Below are positions 17,675 to 27,626 of a DNA stretch of 64,000 bases, one piece after another (within the stretch, counting starts at the first letter, position 1; each line of letters begins with the position of its first letter). The notes under the pieces were generated by a model that was given only the letters and a program-made list of their open reading frames with translations, had not been told where the DNA came from and did no database searches. Both the position numbers and the translations under genes were made by a program. The DNA is from Ferroplasma acidiphilum (GTDB lineage Archaea; Thermoplasmatota; Thermoplasmata; Thermoplasmatales; Thermoplasmataceae): the NCBI RefSeq assembly GCF_002078355.1, contig NZ_CP015363.1, positions 744,001-808,000 on the forward strand, given 5' to 3'.

Positions 17675-18664
17675 ATGGAAAAATACGGGTTGGCAATTGT
17701 GGCAATCACTGAAAATGGCCTGGAAATTAGCAGGAAGATTTCAGAGAGTTTTCCGGCAGATATTTTTGCAAGCCAGAGATTCCAGCCTGAAAATAAAGTA
17801 AAGATATTTGTTTCATTGAAAGAAACAATAAAGGAGTTATTCACCGGTTATGAAACTATAATATTTATAATGGCACTGGGCGCGGTTGTCCGCCTTATAA
17901 GCCCATATATCAAAAATAAATTTGAGGATCCCTGTATAATTGTCATAGATGACGGGGGTAAATTTGTTATTCCGGTTATCGGGGGGCATCATGGTTCAAA
18001 TGAACTTTCAAAGGGTATTGCAGGAATATTGAATGCTTCAGCGGTGATAACCACTGCTTCCGATGTAAATGGAGTTCCATCACTGGAAATGCTGGCGAAA
18101 AAATATTCAATGTCTATAAAAAATACTCAAAATCTCCCTGCGGTTTCCATGGATCTGATAGACGGCCTTCCAGTACAGGTAACAAATAATACAAATATTG
18201 TGATACCTGAATTGAATAATTCAGGCAGTGGTAAAAGGATAACAGTTTCCTATGAAATAGAGGATAATAAATATGGAATAATATTGATTCCAAAAGTGCT
18301 TGATGTTGGTATCGGCTTTTCCACAGATGCCACGTATACTGATATGAAAAACGCTATAGAATCAGTTTTCAGGAAGTACAGTCTCTATCTTGAAGCAATA
18401 AGGTCCATTTCAACCATTACAATTAAAGAAGGGAATACAGACCTTAAAGTGCTTGCTGGAGATTTAAATTGTATGCTCAATTATTATCCACCGGAAAAAC
18501 TCAATGAAAATTCAGTAACCCGGTCTGCGGCAGTTTACAGGGCAACAGGCGCATACTCTGTTAGCAACGCATCTGCAAGGATATCCTCATCAGGCGGTAA
18601 AGAGCTTGTATCAAAGGAAATTATTAATAACACAACAATATCGGTGTTTTTGCATGGGCATTAA
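17675..18664 (+). CDS. cbiG: cobalt-precorrin 5A hydrolase
   Basis: 329 residues with the three CbiG regions in order: an N-terminal domain (AIVAITENGLEISRKI...), the central block with VIGGHHGSNELSKGIA and TTASDVNGVPSLE, and the C-terminal domain (VGIGFSTDATYTDMKNAI...ARISSSGGKEL). In the anaerobic (early-cobalt) B12 route CbiG opens the lactone ring and releases acetaldehyde. A TATA-like ATAATATATTTAATAA at about 17650-17665 fits a leaderless start. The stop overlaps the start of cbiA by 11 bases, so the pair is an operon. No other corrin-ring gene is in this window. Confidence 0.92.
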   Translation: MEKYGLAIVAITENGLEISRKISESFPADIFASQRFQPENKVKIFVSLKETIKELFTGYETIIFIMALGAVVRLISPYIKNKFEDPCIIVIDDGGKFVIPVIGGHHGSNELSKGIAGILNASAVITTASDVNGVPSLEMLAKKYSMSIKNTQNLPAVSMDLIDGLPVQVTNNTNIVIPELNNSGSGKRITVSYEIEDNKYGIILIPKVLDVGIGFSTDATYTDMKNAIESVFRKYSLYLEAIRSISTITIKEGNTDLKVLAGDLNCMLNYYPPEKLNENSVTRSAAVYRATGAYSVSNASARISSSGGKELVSKEIINNTTISVFLHGH

Positions 18665-20015
18665 GGGATTGATGATAGCTGCACCTTCCAGTGGTACGGG
18701 CAAAACTACAGTGTCAATTGGAATCATGAAGGCATTAACCGATATGGGGCTGAAAGTACAGCCATTCAAGGTTGGCCCGGATTATATAGATACAGGATTC
18801 CATTACTTTGCTTCAGGAAATGAATCACATAACCTTGACAGTGTCATGGGAAGCAACAATACCGTGAAGGAAATATACTATCATAATTCAGAAGGAAAGG
18901 ACATATCAATTATTGAAGGAGTCATGGGCCTATTTGATGGAAAGGCAGGCAATTCACTGAAAGGCAGTTCCTTCGAGATATCACGCATTCTGGGAATTCC
19001 CATTGTAATGGTAATAGATATTTCAGCTTCAGGAAGAAGTGCAGCCGCAGTGGTAAAAGGGTTCAGGGATTTTGATAAAAGAGCCCTCCTGAAAGGGGTT
19101 ATCCTCAACAGGGCAGGTTCGGATTACCACTGTAGCATGGTAAAGGAGGCAATTGAAACAACAACCGGGATAAAAGTTCTGGGGTGCATAAAGAGAAATA
19201 ATGAATTAAAACTCGGTTCCAGATATCTGGGGCTTGTAACCGCTGCTGAAAATCAAATAAACGATGCATATTTAAAAAATTTATCATCCCTTATAAGAAA
19301 AAGTATTGACCTGGAACAGATTGTAAAAATTTCATCTACGGCATCTAAACCATCAAAATATAAGCCAGTTATTTATAATCGCCGGGAGAAGGAAAAGTGC
19401 ACAATAGGAATAGCATACAATAAGGCATTCACATTTTACTATCCAGAAAATATTGAACTGTTGAAAAAATTTGGTGCGAAAATCATATATTTTGATCCAG
19501 TAATTGACAGAAAACTACCACATATGGATGGAATTTACATCGGTGGCGGCTATCCTGAATTATATGCAGGTGAACTCTCTGGCAACAGTGCATTGCTTGC
19601 CGAAATTAAAGAAAAAATTGATGATGGCATGCCTGTATTTGCTGAATGCGGGGGTTATATGTACCTATCTGAATCCATAAATTATGGCGATGCTGAATAT
19701 CCAATGGTCGGGGCAATACCTGCAAGAACACATATGGAGGGATTATCACTGGGATACCGGAAAATATATCCTGCAGCACCGGGAGAAATACTGAAAGAAG
19801 GTGAGAAAGCAATGGGGCACGAATTTCATTATTCACGTATAGTTTTCAATAAAAGCCATAGTGAAGCATATAAATTTGAGAATGGGAAATCAGAGGGCTA
19901 CTCCTCTAAAAACATACTTTCAGGATATGCACATTTATATTTCCCTTCCAACCAGAACGTTCCGAAAAGATTTGTAAAGCAGTGCGTGGAATATAAAAAT
20001 AAAACCGTGGAATAA
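18654..20015 (+). CDS. cbiA: cobyrinate a,c-diamide synthase
   Basis: 453 residues from the ATG at 18654. I prefer this to the longer frame from 18606 because it places the Walker A loop SSGTGKTT at residues 12-19, as in the family, and gives an 11-base overlap with cbiG. An N-terminal BioD-like ATPase domain (KVGPDYIDTGFH near 37) is followed by a class I glutamine amidotransferase domain with nucleophile C332 (AECGGYMYL) and H389 (GHEFHYS). It amidates the a and c side chains of cobyrinate using glutamine and ATP. The gene is intact. Confidence 0.93.
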   Translation: MGIKGLMIAAPSSGTGKTTVSIGIMKALTDMGLKVQPFKVGPDYIDTGFHYFASGNESHNLDSVMGSNNTVKEIYYHNSEGKDISIIEGVMGLFDGKAGNSLKGSSFEISRILGIPIVMVIDISASGRSAAAVVKGFRDFDKRALLKGVILNRAGSDYHCSMVKEAIETTTGIKVLGCIKRNNELKLGSRYLGLVTAAENQINDAYLKNLSSLIRKSIDLEQIVKISSTASKPSKYKPVIYNRREKEKCTIGIAYNKAFTFYYPENIELLKKFGAKIIYFDPVIDRKLPHMDGIYIGGGYPELYAGELSGNSALLAEIKEKIDDGMPVFAECGGYMYLSESINYGDAEYPMVGAIPARTHMEGLSLGYRKIYPAAPGEILKEGEKAMGHEFHYSRIVFNKSHSEAYKFENGKSEGYSSKNILSGYAHLYFPSNQNVPKRFVKQCVEYKNKTVE

Positions 20016-20039
20016 TATATTAAAAAAACATATGGAAGC

Positions 20040-21140
20040 ATGGATAAAAATTTTATTTTGCCGGAAGAAAAGACACTGGTAAACCTTTCAAGCGATATAT
20101 TCGGGCATTTTGGATTGCGTACAGAATCGGAGGGCATTGGCCTGAATTATAAAAATAAAAAACTCTGTTTCATATTGCTGGATGGCCTTGGGTGGAATAT
20201 ATACAGGCAAACAGGCATTGAGTTTAAAAATGAGATTAAAGGCACATCAGTTTTTCCTTCAACCACATCAAATGCATTGTCATCATTTTTTCTGAATAAA
20301 TTTCCAGGGCAACACGGGATTATAGGATATCAGCTGTATATCAAACAGCTGGGCTCTATAGTGAATATACTGGGCTATACTTCATCCGCTGCATATATGC
20401 GGGATTCAATGGAAAAGGCATATCCAATGAGCAGCATATTTAATTTTGAGTCTAAGGTAACATCATTAAATCGTGCAGGCTATTCTACCGTTAATATTAT
20501 TCCGGGGTTTATTAACAAAACATCATTCTCAAATATTTTATATGGAGACAATACAACCGACACATATGCAAATATGGTGCACAGCTTCTATGTCCTTGAA
20601 GAAAATTTAAAGCAGGGAAGGGATTTCATTTCCTATTATGCAGCTGATGTTGACCAGATAGCACACAAACTTGGTCCGAACAATCCATATACCATTGAAA
20701 ACGCGAGGTATATACTTCAGCAGCTTTCTATGATCATGAAAAAATATCCTGAATATGATTATGTTATAACAGCTGACCATGGCCATGTTGAGGTTGGAAA
20801 TACAATAAATCTCGGCAATGATTCCGGGCTCAGGGACATCTCGATACTCCCACCATATGGAGATTCACGTGCATTATTCCTGGAAAACAGGAAGGATATT
20901 AAAGACTATCTGGAAGAGCATTATACCAACCTGGAATTAGTGGAAAAGGGAAGCCAGAATTACTACCAGCTTCTTGGAAAAGTGGATGCAAATACACTGA
21001 GCAACCTTCCGGGGGTAATTGGGATTGCTAAAAACAATGACATATACCATTTTCCCCTCAATCAGAGAAAATATACGATGAAGGGTGCACATAGTGGCCT
21101 TTTGAAGGAGGAAATGGAGATTCCTGTACTCGTCGTATAA
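20040..21140 (+). CDS. alkaline phosphatase-superfamily phosphodiesterase/phosphatase
   Basis: 366 residues of the type I phosphodiesterase/nucleotide pyrophosphatase group. The metal-site and nucleophile signatures are D48 (FILLDGLGW), the Thr at 75-76 in FPSTTSNAL, DVDQIAHKLGPN and the C-terminal TADHGH. No signal peptide is seen, so it is probably cytosolic. It begins 25 bases after cbiA on the same strand and may be co-transcribed; a dephosphorylating role in nucleotide-loop or cofactor metabolism is possible but is inference only. The substrate is unknown. Confidence 0.75.
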   Translation: MDKNFILPEEKTLVNLSSDIFGHFGLRTESEGIGLNYKNKKLCFILLDGLGWNIYRQTGIEFKNEIKGTSVFPSTTSNALSSFFLNKFPGQHGIIGYQLYIKQLGSIVNILGYTSSAAYMRDSMEKAYPMSSIFNFESKVTSLNRAGYSTVNIIPGFINKTSFSNILYGDNTTDTYANMVHSFYVLEENLKQGRDFISYYAADVDQIAHKLGPNNPYTIENARYILQQLSMIMKKYPEYDYVITADHGHVEVGNTINLGNDSGLRDISILPPYGDSRALFLENRKDIKDYLEEHYTNLELVEKGSQNYYQLLGKVDANTLSNLPGVIGIAKNNDIYHFPLNQRKYTMKGAHSGLLKEEMEIPVLVV

Positions 21141-21245
21141 AGTCTTAATATTGAATTTATTTATCAAATTTTTTAATATTGAATACGGATTTGTATTGTT
21201 TCGTTTTAAAAAATGTTTATTTATAAATTTTATATATGCAAACAT

Positions 21246-22679
21246 ATGTCTGAAATTAAAATGTCTAAGAGATCAATAAATATCACCATTGCATTAATGG
21301 CTTTTTCCGGCCTGCTTATCATCTATGTAGAGACTATGATTGTCCCTGCAATTCCTGTATTTATAACATTTTTCCACTCTACCTACAGCAACGTTTCGTG
21401 GATACTTACTGCTTATATTATTACAGGTACCGTATCCGCTGCTATTTTCGGGAAGGTGGCTGATATAGTGGGAAAGAAAAAAGTTTTCCTGCTTCTAGGA
21501 ATAATATATACAATTGCCATATCATTCGGCGGGTTTGCACATACGCTGGATGAGCTCATAGCTGTAAGGGCTGTTCAGGGGATCGGCTTTGGAATGATTC
21601 CAATAGCCTTTGCCATAATAAATGACGTTGTTCCAAGGGAAAAACTTGCACTTGCACAGGGAATAATGAGTGCAACTTTTGCAATAGGGTCAGGCATAGG
21701 GCTGGTTCTCGGGTCATACATAACAGAAACCCTTGGATGGCAGTGGGATTTCCATACAGCAATACCTGTAGCAATAATTCTCTTAATATTAACGTACATA
21801 TTCATACGGGAAAACACTGTAACAGGCAAGCAGAAAATCGACTTTGCCGGTGTTTCAATGCTGGGTGCAGGGCTTGTGTTGCTTATATTCGGATTGTCCG
21901 AAGGTGAACATTATGGATGGTACTCACATCTTATAATTGGAATGTTTATCCTGGCATTCATCCTCTTCGCGGCATTTACATATTTTGAAAGCCATTACAA
22001 ATATGCTTTTATAAACATGAAGCTATTGAAGAAAAGGAACATATTTCTTTCCAATATTGTTGGATTATTTGCAATGGCTGCCATGTATTTCCTTTTCTTT
22101 ACCGTTCCTACGCTTCTGCAGGACCCTTCTCCTATTGGGTTCGGGAAAACCGTGTTCTATTCCGGGCTTATACTGTTCCCGGCAACTATAATGAACATGA
22201 TCTTTGCTCCGGTTGCTGCCAAAATTATAAAGCACAGAGGCCCCAGGCTATCCATCATTATAGGCCTTTCAGTTGATATTATAGGATTCGGATTGCTGTA
22301 CTTATACCGGGCAACCATACCGGAAATTCTGCTGGACACCATGTTCGTTGGCGCAGGGATTTCTTTAATGCTGGTAGGAATTATAAACGTACTTTTAACA
22401 TCCACGCCAAGGGCAAATGCCGGAGAAGCTACAGGAATGAATACGGTATTCAGGGATATTGGGATGTCCATTGCCCCGGCAGTGGGAGGGGCGCTTGAAA
22501 CAATGTATACAATAAAGGTAACTGTTGGTGTACAGATAATAAATGGTATACCAACGAAAATCCAGCAGGCTTTCCCTGATAGTACGGCTTATAACTATAT
22601 ATATCTAATTGGTGTAGTATTCGTTATCCTCGGATTTATATTTACTGCTTTTATGAAGAAAACTAAAATAGAAAGTTAA
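21246..22679 (+). CDS. MFS multidrug-type transporter (14-helix, DHA2-like)
   Basis: About 477 residues with roughly 14 hydrophobic helices, the loop motif GKVADIVGKKKVFL after helix 2 and the antiporter-like motif region GIGLVLGSYITE. These are features of the DHA2 drug:proton antiporters. The start is placed at 21246 because the TATA box (TTTATAAAT, about 21219-21227) lies between the longer ATG at 21213 and this one, giving a leaderless start. A close relative is at 39016-40488. The substrate is unknown. Confidence 0.85.
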   Translation: MSEIKMSKRSINITIALMAFSGLLIIYVETMIVPAIPVFITFFHSTYSNVSWILTAYIITGTVSAAIFGKVADIVGKKKVFLLLGIIYTIAISFGGFAHTLDELIAVRAVQGIGFGMIPIAFAIINDVVPREKLALAQGIMSATFAIGSGIGLVLGSYITETLGWQWDFHTAIPVAIILLILTYIFIRENTVTGKQKIDFAGVSMLGAGLVLLIFGLSEGEHYGWYSHLIIGMFILAFILFAAFTYFESHYKYAFINMKLLKKRNIFLSNIVGLFAMAAMYFLFFTVPTLLQDPSPIGFGKTVFYSGLILFPATIMNMIFAPVAAKIIKHRGPRLSIIIGLSVDIIGFGLLYLYRATIPEILLDTMFVGAGISLMLVGIINVLLTSTPRANAGEATGMNTVFRDIGMSIAPAVGGALETMYTIKVTVGVQIINGIPTKIQQAFPDSTAYNYIYLIGVVFVILGFIFTAFMKKTKIES

Positions 22680-22723
22680 TTTTCGCCTATAAAGTTTTAA
22701 ATATAGATGTATCTTAAGCCTCT

Positions 22724-24139
22724 ATGGTTGAAGTGGATCAATTAAAGAGAAATTCACTTGGAGGTTTCAGATTAGTGTGGCAGGCGATGGGTACTCTCTC
22801 TGTTGCAGCAGATGCTGCATATTTATTAACTGGAGTAGTAGAATATGCACTGGGGGCCACTCCACTTGCACTGTTGCTTGGCGTTTTTGCATACCTCTTT
22901 ATTATGAATACCGGTTATCAATTTTCCAAGCATGTGAATTCAGCCGGGTCGTACTATACATTTGCCGGGAAAGGTCTGGGAGGGATAGCCGGAACATTTC
23001 AGGCGTGGAATATGGCTTTTTACGGGTTAATTGGATATGGCAGCTTCGGATTTCTGGGGCTTGCAGCTTTTATAACCCTGCTCGACCCTGCTTATAAAGG
23101 CATTGTTTTCTGGCTTCCTGTTGCCTTTTTTGCTGCCCTTATATCATTTATTTTCACCCATCGCGGCATGAAGGTATCCACGGATTACCAGATAACAGGA
23201 GGCGTGATAGAAGTTGCAGTTCTTCTTATTGGCTCTGCTCTTATAATAATTCATGCAGGAAACCTGAATACTCTGGCTGTCTTTACAACAAAGTATGTTT
23301 CAGGTGCATCTCAGCTTCTTTTTGCCATGATTTACTCCATGATTCTTTATTTCGGCACCACTGTTTCTATAACTGCAATGGGAGAAGAGGCAGTATCGCC
23401 ACAGAAGACAATTAAAAAGGCCCTTATAGGAACAGTAATACTCTCAGGAATAACACTTATCATCGTATCATATGCATTTACAATCGGATGGGGACCATCT
23501 GCTATGGCATCATTTGCAACCAGCCCTGACCCCGGTATCATTCTCTTCAGGAAACTCAACCCTGTAATATACATCCTGCTGATTCTGGTTACTGTGAACA
23601 GTTTTATGGGATATAATATATCTGTAAGCAATGCGGATTCCAGAATTTTTTACAGTTTTGCAAGGGATGGAATTCTCTTTCTCCCTGAAAGTATAGGGAG
23701 GATTCATAAAAAATACAAAACTCCATCAAATGCCGCACTTGCAATATTTGCATTTTCTCTTGTAATTGCAATAATCTTTGGTGTACTATTCGGGCCTGTG
23801 AAGGGTGGACTTATGATGCTGCTTATCAATGCCTATGCAGCTTATGTGGAGCACATTATAGCTTCAATATCACTGCCTGTAATGATGAGGCGCATACACA
23901 AATTTAAGGTGATTGAGCATTTAATTATTCCTGTTATTGGTATTGTAATTCTCGTTATAATAATGGCAGGCACAGTAATATCGCCAGGTAAATACCCGGA
24001 GAATCTTGCCGTTTATATTGGAATTTCATGGATTCCCATTGCCGGGATTTTAACCTTTATTGAGTACAAAATACATCCAGATAAGGTAAGAAATGCAGCT
24101 AAAATGTCCATAGAGGAGGAGGCACTGGAACCAAAATAA
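22724..24139 (+). CDS. APC superfamily amino acid permease
   Basis: 471 residues with about 12 hydrophobic helices. A typical APC feature is the conserved GEEAVSPQKTIKKALIG segment after helix 6, matching the E-E-x-x-x-P-x-x-x-I-P block of amino acid and polyamine permeases. It is the first of two closely similar permeases in this block; the other is at 27627. The C terminus is a short charged tail (MSIEEEALEPK). A TATA-like TTTAAATATA lies about 25 bases upstream. The substrate is probably an amino acid but is not determined. Confidence 0.87.
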   Translation: MVEVDQLKRNSLGGFRLVWQAMGTLSVAADAAYLLTGVVEYALGATPLALLLGVFAYLFIMNTGYQFSKHVNSAGSYYTFAGKGLGGIAGTFQAWNMAFYGLIGYGSFGFLGLAAFITLLDPAYKGIVFWLPVAFFAALISFIFTHRGMKVSTDYQITGGVIEVAVLLIGSALIIIHAGNLNTLAVFTTKYVSGASQLLFAMIYSMILYFGTTVSITAMGEEAVSPQKTIKKALIGTVILSGITLIIVSYAFTIGWGPSAMASFATSPDPGIILFRKLNPVIYILLILVTVNSFMGYNISVSNADSRIFYSFARDGILFLPESIGRIHKKYKTPSNAALAIFAFSLVIAIIFGVLFGPVKGGLMMLLINAYAAYVEHIIASISLPVMMRRIHKFKVIEHLIIPVIGIVILVIIMAGTVISPGKYPENLAVYIGISWIPIAGILTFIEYKIHPDKVRNAAKMSIEEEALEPK

Positions 24140-24258
24140 TTGTGACATTATTGCTATGAGGCTAAATACAGGAAATTAATATTAACATCATGTATTAATT
24201 TTTTAGATTGTGAATTTCTTATTTTTCTAAAATATATAATGTTATTAATGTTGATAAT

Positions 24259-25473
24259 TCAGGTTTTTGTTCCCCTTGCAATGTATGTATTTCCAGATTT
24301 ATTGTAGCTTATTGCAAATATTACAATGACAATCGCAGAGAATACGCCAAATATAGCTATGAGAGACCATGTTGCCAGCCCGTTATAATGGAATGTATAC
24401 ATTATATATGTTCCCATGGATGGCCCGAATGCCCGCCCTATGGAATTTACCATTGAGTTAAATCCCATATACCTTCCTGTTTTTCCAGGAGGAGACATTT
24501 TTGATATAACAGTATTAATTGTAGGTGTAGTCAGGTTTTCTCCCATTGTTATAATAACCATATCAAACATTAACCCGTATAAATTGGTTGAAAATGCTAT
24601 TATAAAGTATCCAAGGGCATAAAAAAGTGCCCCGGCTATGAAGGTAATGAGATCCCCGAAACGGGCAAATAGCTGAATTAAGGGATACTGGCCGATAACC
24701 ACAACCAATCCGTTAATCGCGTAAATATAGCCAAGGTCTGCAACGTTAATTTTTATTGCAATCTCGCTGTACAATGGAAGTGAGACCGAAAACTGTGAGG
24801 AAAGCAGTATTATGAAGAAAGTTGCAATACTGAAAATAAACAGGTATTTATCATACACAAGAAACGGGTTTCTCGTTCCTTTTCCTGTTTTAAGCACATT
24901 CTGTTTCTTTACAAAAAGAATTATTATAGTCTGCAGGATGCTTGCCACAACTAAAGCATAAAATATGTAAATAATGCCTGTAGAATAAATAAAAGAACCC
25001 ATCAACGGCCCGACAGCCCATCCCACATTGGACAGTATCCTGTATATTGAATAACCGCCTTCCCTGCTTTCCGGGTTAGTTACATCTGCAATAAGGGCAC
25101 TGGCCGAAGGGTAAACAAGAGACCCTGAAAATGATGAGAATATAAATAATATAATGGTTAAAGTATAGATGTGGAACAGAAATGTTAGGGCAATGGAAAG
25201 GTAAATAAAAATACCGGAAATGCTTCCAAGCATAAGTGTAAATTTTCTGCCCTTCAGATCTGCCAGATACCCTCCCAGGATACTGAATACCATTGACATC
25301 AGTGAAAGAAGTGTAAATATGATTCCCACAATGTAAACAGCTAGATGGATATACAGGCTCAGGAAGATGGCCATAAAAGGCCATGAAGCACCCATGCCCA
25401 GGGATCGCATCATAGAAGAAAGGCTTACTATGACTACCTGCCTGTTGCGTATATCTGATGAAAATGAAACCAT
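24259..25473 (-). CDS. MFS transporter
   Basis: 404 residues, 12 predicted helices. The loop after helix 2 reads GGYLADLKGRKFTL, the MFS A-motif, and NPESREGGYSIYRILSNVGWAVGP before helix 5 is typical of drug-efflux-type members. It is convergent with the APC permease at 22724. The MFS remnant at 32168-32941 has the same general plan but is a different gene. The substrate is unknown. Confidence 0.85.
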   Translation of the reverse strand: MVSFSSDIRNRQVVIVSLSSMMRSLGMGASWPFMAIFLSLYIHLAVYIVGIIFTLLSLMSMVFSILGGYLADLKGRKFTLMLGSISGIFIYLSIALTFLFHIYTLTIILFIFSSFSGSLVYPSASALIADVTNPESREGGYSIYRILSNVGWAVGPLMGSFIYSTGIIYIFYALVVASILQTIIILFVKKQNVLKTGKGTRNPFLVYDKYLFIFSIATFFIILLSSQFSVSLPLYSEIAIKINVADLGYIYAINGLVVVIGQYPLIQLFARFGDLITFIAGALFYALGYFIIAFSTNLYGLMFDMVIITMGENLTTPTINTVISKMSPPGKTGRYMGFNSMVNSIGRAFGPSMGTYIMYTFHYNGLATWSLIAIFGVFSAIVIVIFAISYNKSGNTYIARGTKT

Positions 25474-25550
25474 TCCGTGACATTACTAAATATTATAATA
25501 ATATTATTCCAGGCACGTTAAGGCAATCATGGACTATAGTATAATATGCG

Positions 25551-25680
25551 GTGAACTACCTCATGGCAAATCATAGAGGCTTCCTGGTATAAGGTTAAAC
25601 AGAATGTGGAAAACAAGTCCAGCAGCTATAAGGCTTTATCAGGAAATAAAAGGCAGGGTGTAAGGTTAGATTATAAATTA
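25551..25680 (-). pseudogene. possible scar of an IS605-type element (TnpB 3' end)
   Basis: Read on the minus strand, this stretch ends in CAGGAAGCCTCTATG then ATGAGGTAGTTCAC. That closely follows the end of the intact tnpB (CAGGAAGCCTATATG, then ATGAGGTAGCTCAC, 32130-32167), and the residual peptide GSLYDLP-stop parallels GSLYALA-stop. Only the last part of the gene and the right end of the element remain, in the 300-base gap between an MFS and an APC gene. The upstream limit is uncertain. Confidence 0.45.
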
Positions 25681-25745
25681 TTTCATTAAATGATAGAACT
25701 TTTCAAACAATAACCTCACAACATTGTCCATAATAAAACGTTTCG

Positions 25746-25766
25746 CCTCAACATTTCACCGAGGCC
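25746..25766 (+). other. short hairpin GCCTC/GAGGC before the permease gene
   Basis: A perfect five-base stem (GCCTC ... GAGGC) with a ten-base loop that could extend by pairing of flanking bases. It lies about 90 bases upstream of the preferred start of the next permease. It could be a regulatory or transcription-end structure, or chance. Confidence 0.25.
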
Positions 25767-25853
25767 GGAGTTTATATTATGAATAATACTATTGCCGACA
25801 TATGTCTGGCAGTTACGGGGAAAATATTATATTATGTTTTTCCATACTTTCAA

Positions 25854-27578
25854 ATGCGCGATACTGATAGCCTGCATTCAGGTTCTATATCCAATGATAA
25901 AAAATTAAAGAAAGTGCTTACTTCATGGGATTTATATTTCTTAAGCCTTGGCGCTATAATTGGATCAGGATGGCTCTTTGCCGAATCAGCAGCTGCTGGC
26001 ACAGCTGGCCCTGCTGCTATACTGTCCTGGATAATAGGGGGTGCTATAGTCCTGGTTCTGGTACTTGTATATGCCGAAATAGGTGCAATGATACCCAGAA
26101 GTGGATTTATAACAAGATACGGGCATTATTCCCATGGAGGCATTGCAGGGCTTTTTTTTGGATGGGGATATTTTGCGGCAAGGGTTGCAGCACCCGCCCT
26201 GGAAGCTGAAGCCGCTATAACATATGCCGGATCATATATAACAAAACCAGCACTCATATACTACGCAAAAAATCCACTTGACCCCTCGTCAAGTGTTACC
26301 CTATTATCAGGCTACGGCATTCTTATTGCAGCTGCACTGATAGCGGGTTTTTATTTTCTGAACTATTTTGGCGTAAAGTTAATGGGGAAGACAAACCAGG
26401 GCATCACCTGGTGGAAACTCATCATTCCATCAATTACCATAATACTGATGGTTTTCCTGTTATTCCATGCAGGGAACTTTAACAATCCTGCATTAGGTGG
26501 ATTTCTTCCACATAACAATATTTCATTAGTGTTTGAAGCCATATCAACTGATGGGATAGTCTTTTCATATTTAGGATTCAGGCATACATTGAATTTTGCA
26601 GGGGAGGCAAAAAATCCACAGAGGGACATACCGAGGGCATTAATTTATGCTATGCTGACATCTATAGTAGTTTATGTGCTGCTACAGTTTGCCTTCATTT
26701 CCGCCATCAACCCATCACTGTTAACTGCATCAGGTGGGTGGCTGGGGCTTTCGTCAGCTTCTGCCGGAACATACGCAAAAAGCATTGATAGCGCTCCTTT
26801 TGCATTCCTGGCAAAATCCTCCAGCCTAGCCATTCTGGCTGTGTTAACATACCTTCTCTATGCAGATGCATATATATCACCTGCCGGAACACTTAATATT
26901 GCAGCAGGGACCGCTACCCGATCTCTGTATGGCCTGGCAGAAATTGGATATTTTCCCCGTACGTTTGGAAAGGTAAGCAAAAGGACAGGGGTTCCAGTAT
27001 TTTCATTATTAATAAGCCTTGTTCTGGGTTTAATTTTCCTGGTGCCATTGCCAAGCTGGTATGTGGTTGTTGGCCTTGTTTCCGGTGTGGCAGGCTTTAC
27101 TTATATACTGGGTGGTTCAACATTAATGGTACTGAGGCGAGAGGCATCTGATCTGAAGAGGCCATTTAAACTGCCATACGCACGTATCCTCTCACCTGTT
27201 GCTTTTATAGGTGCTTCCCTGATAGTCTACTGGACCGGGTGGCCAACCGTTGCGTATATCGCTATAATATTATTTGCCGGCTTCGCTGTTTATCTGGTAT
27301 TCCTTGCATTTCATCATGTTGACAATATATTCACAAAGGAAAATATACAAGGCGGATACTGGGTGCCACTTTTAATAATTGCATTAACTATTCTCTCATA
27401 CCTTGGTGAATCCAACTTTGGAGGAATAAATCTGTTTCCATTTCCATATGATTTCCTTGTAGTAATGGTGGTATCCCTGATATTTTACTTCCTTTCTGTA
27501 AAATCAGGATTCAGGACATCTGAAATTACCGATATGATCGAATCTGGAGAACAGTATATTGATGAATACGCTGAATAG
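25854..27578 (+). CDS. APC superfamily amino acid permease, long form
   Basis: About 574 residues with around 13 hydrophobic helices. The first helix carries the GAIIGSGWLF signature and the middle carries FAGEAKNPQRDIPRALI, both diagnostic of the APC superfamily. I place the start at the ATG at 25854, because the TATA-like ATATTATATTA at about 25823-25833 lies inside the longer frame from 25779 and points to a leaderless start here. The C-terminal region after helix 12 is longer than in the neighbours and ends in a soluble acidic tail. Amino acid uptake or exchange is the likely role. Confidence 0.85.
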   Translation: MRDTDSLHSGSISNDKKLKKVLTSWDLYFLSLGAIIGSGWLFAESAAAGTAGPAAILSWIIGGAIVLVLVLVYAEIGAMIPRSGFITRYGHYSHGGIAGLFFGWGYFAARVAAPALEAEAAITYAGSYITKPALIYYAKNPLDPSSSVTLLSGYGILIAAALIAGFYFLNYFGVKLMGKTNQGITWWKLIIPSITIILMVFLLFHAGNFNNPALGGFLPHNNISLVFEAISTDGIVFSYLGFRHTLNFAGEAKNPQRDIPRALIYAMLTSIVVYVLLQFAFISAINPSLLTASGGWLGLSSASAGTYAKSIDSAPFAFLAKSSSLAILAVLTYLLYADAYISPAGTLNIAAGTATRSLYGLAEIGYFPRTFGKVSKRTGVPVFSLLISLVLGLIFLVPLPSWYVVVGLVSGVAGFTYILGGSTLMVLRREASDLKRPFKLPYARILSPVAFIGASLIVYWTGWPTVAYIAIILFAGFAVYLVFLAFHHVDNIFTKENIQGGYWVPLLIIALTILSYLGESNFGGINLFPFPYDFLVVMVVSLIFYFLSVKSGFRTSEITDMIESGEQYIDEYAE

Positions 27579-27626
27579 AAATGTAATTTTCAGAAAGCCT
27601 TAAATTAATAATAAAATACGGGATTC

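Noticed and set aside
21213-21245. A longer N terminus for the MFS transporter starting at 21213.
   Set aside because: The stretch contains the TATA-like promoter element and would add an atypical IYKFYICKH peptide; the ATG at 21246 fits a leaderless start.
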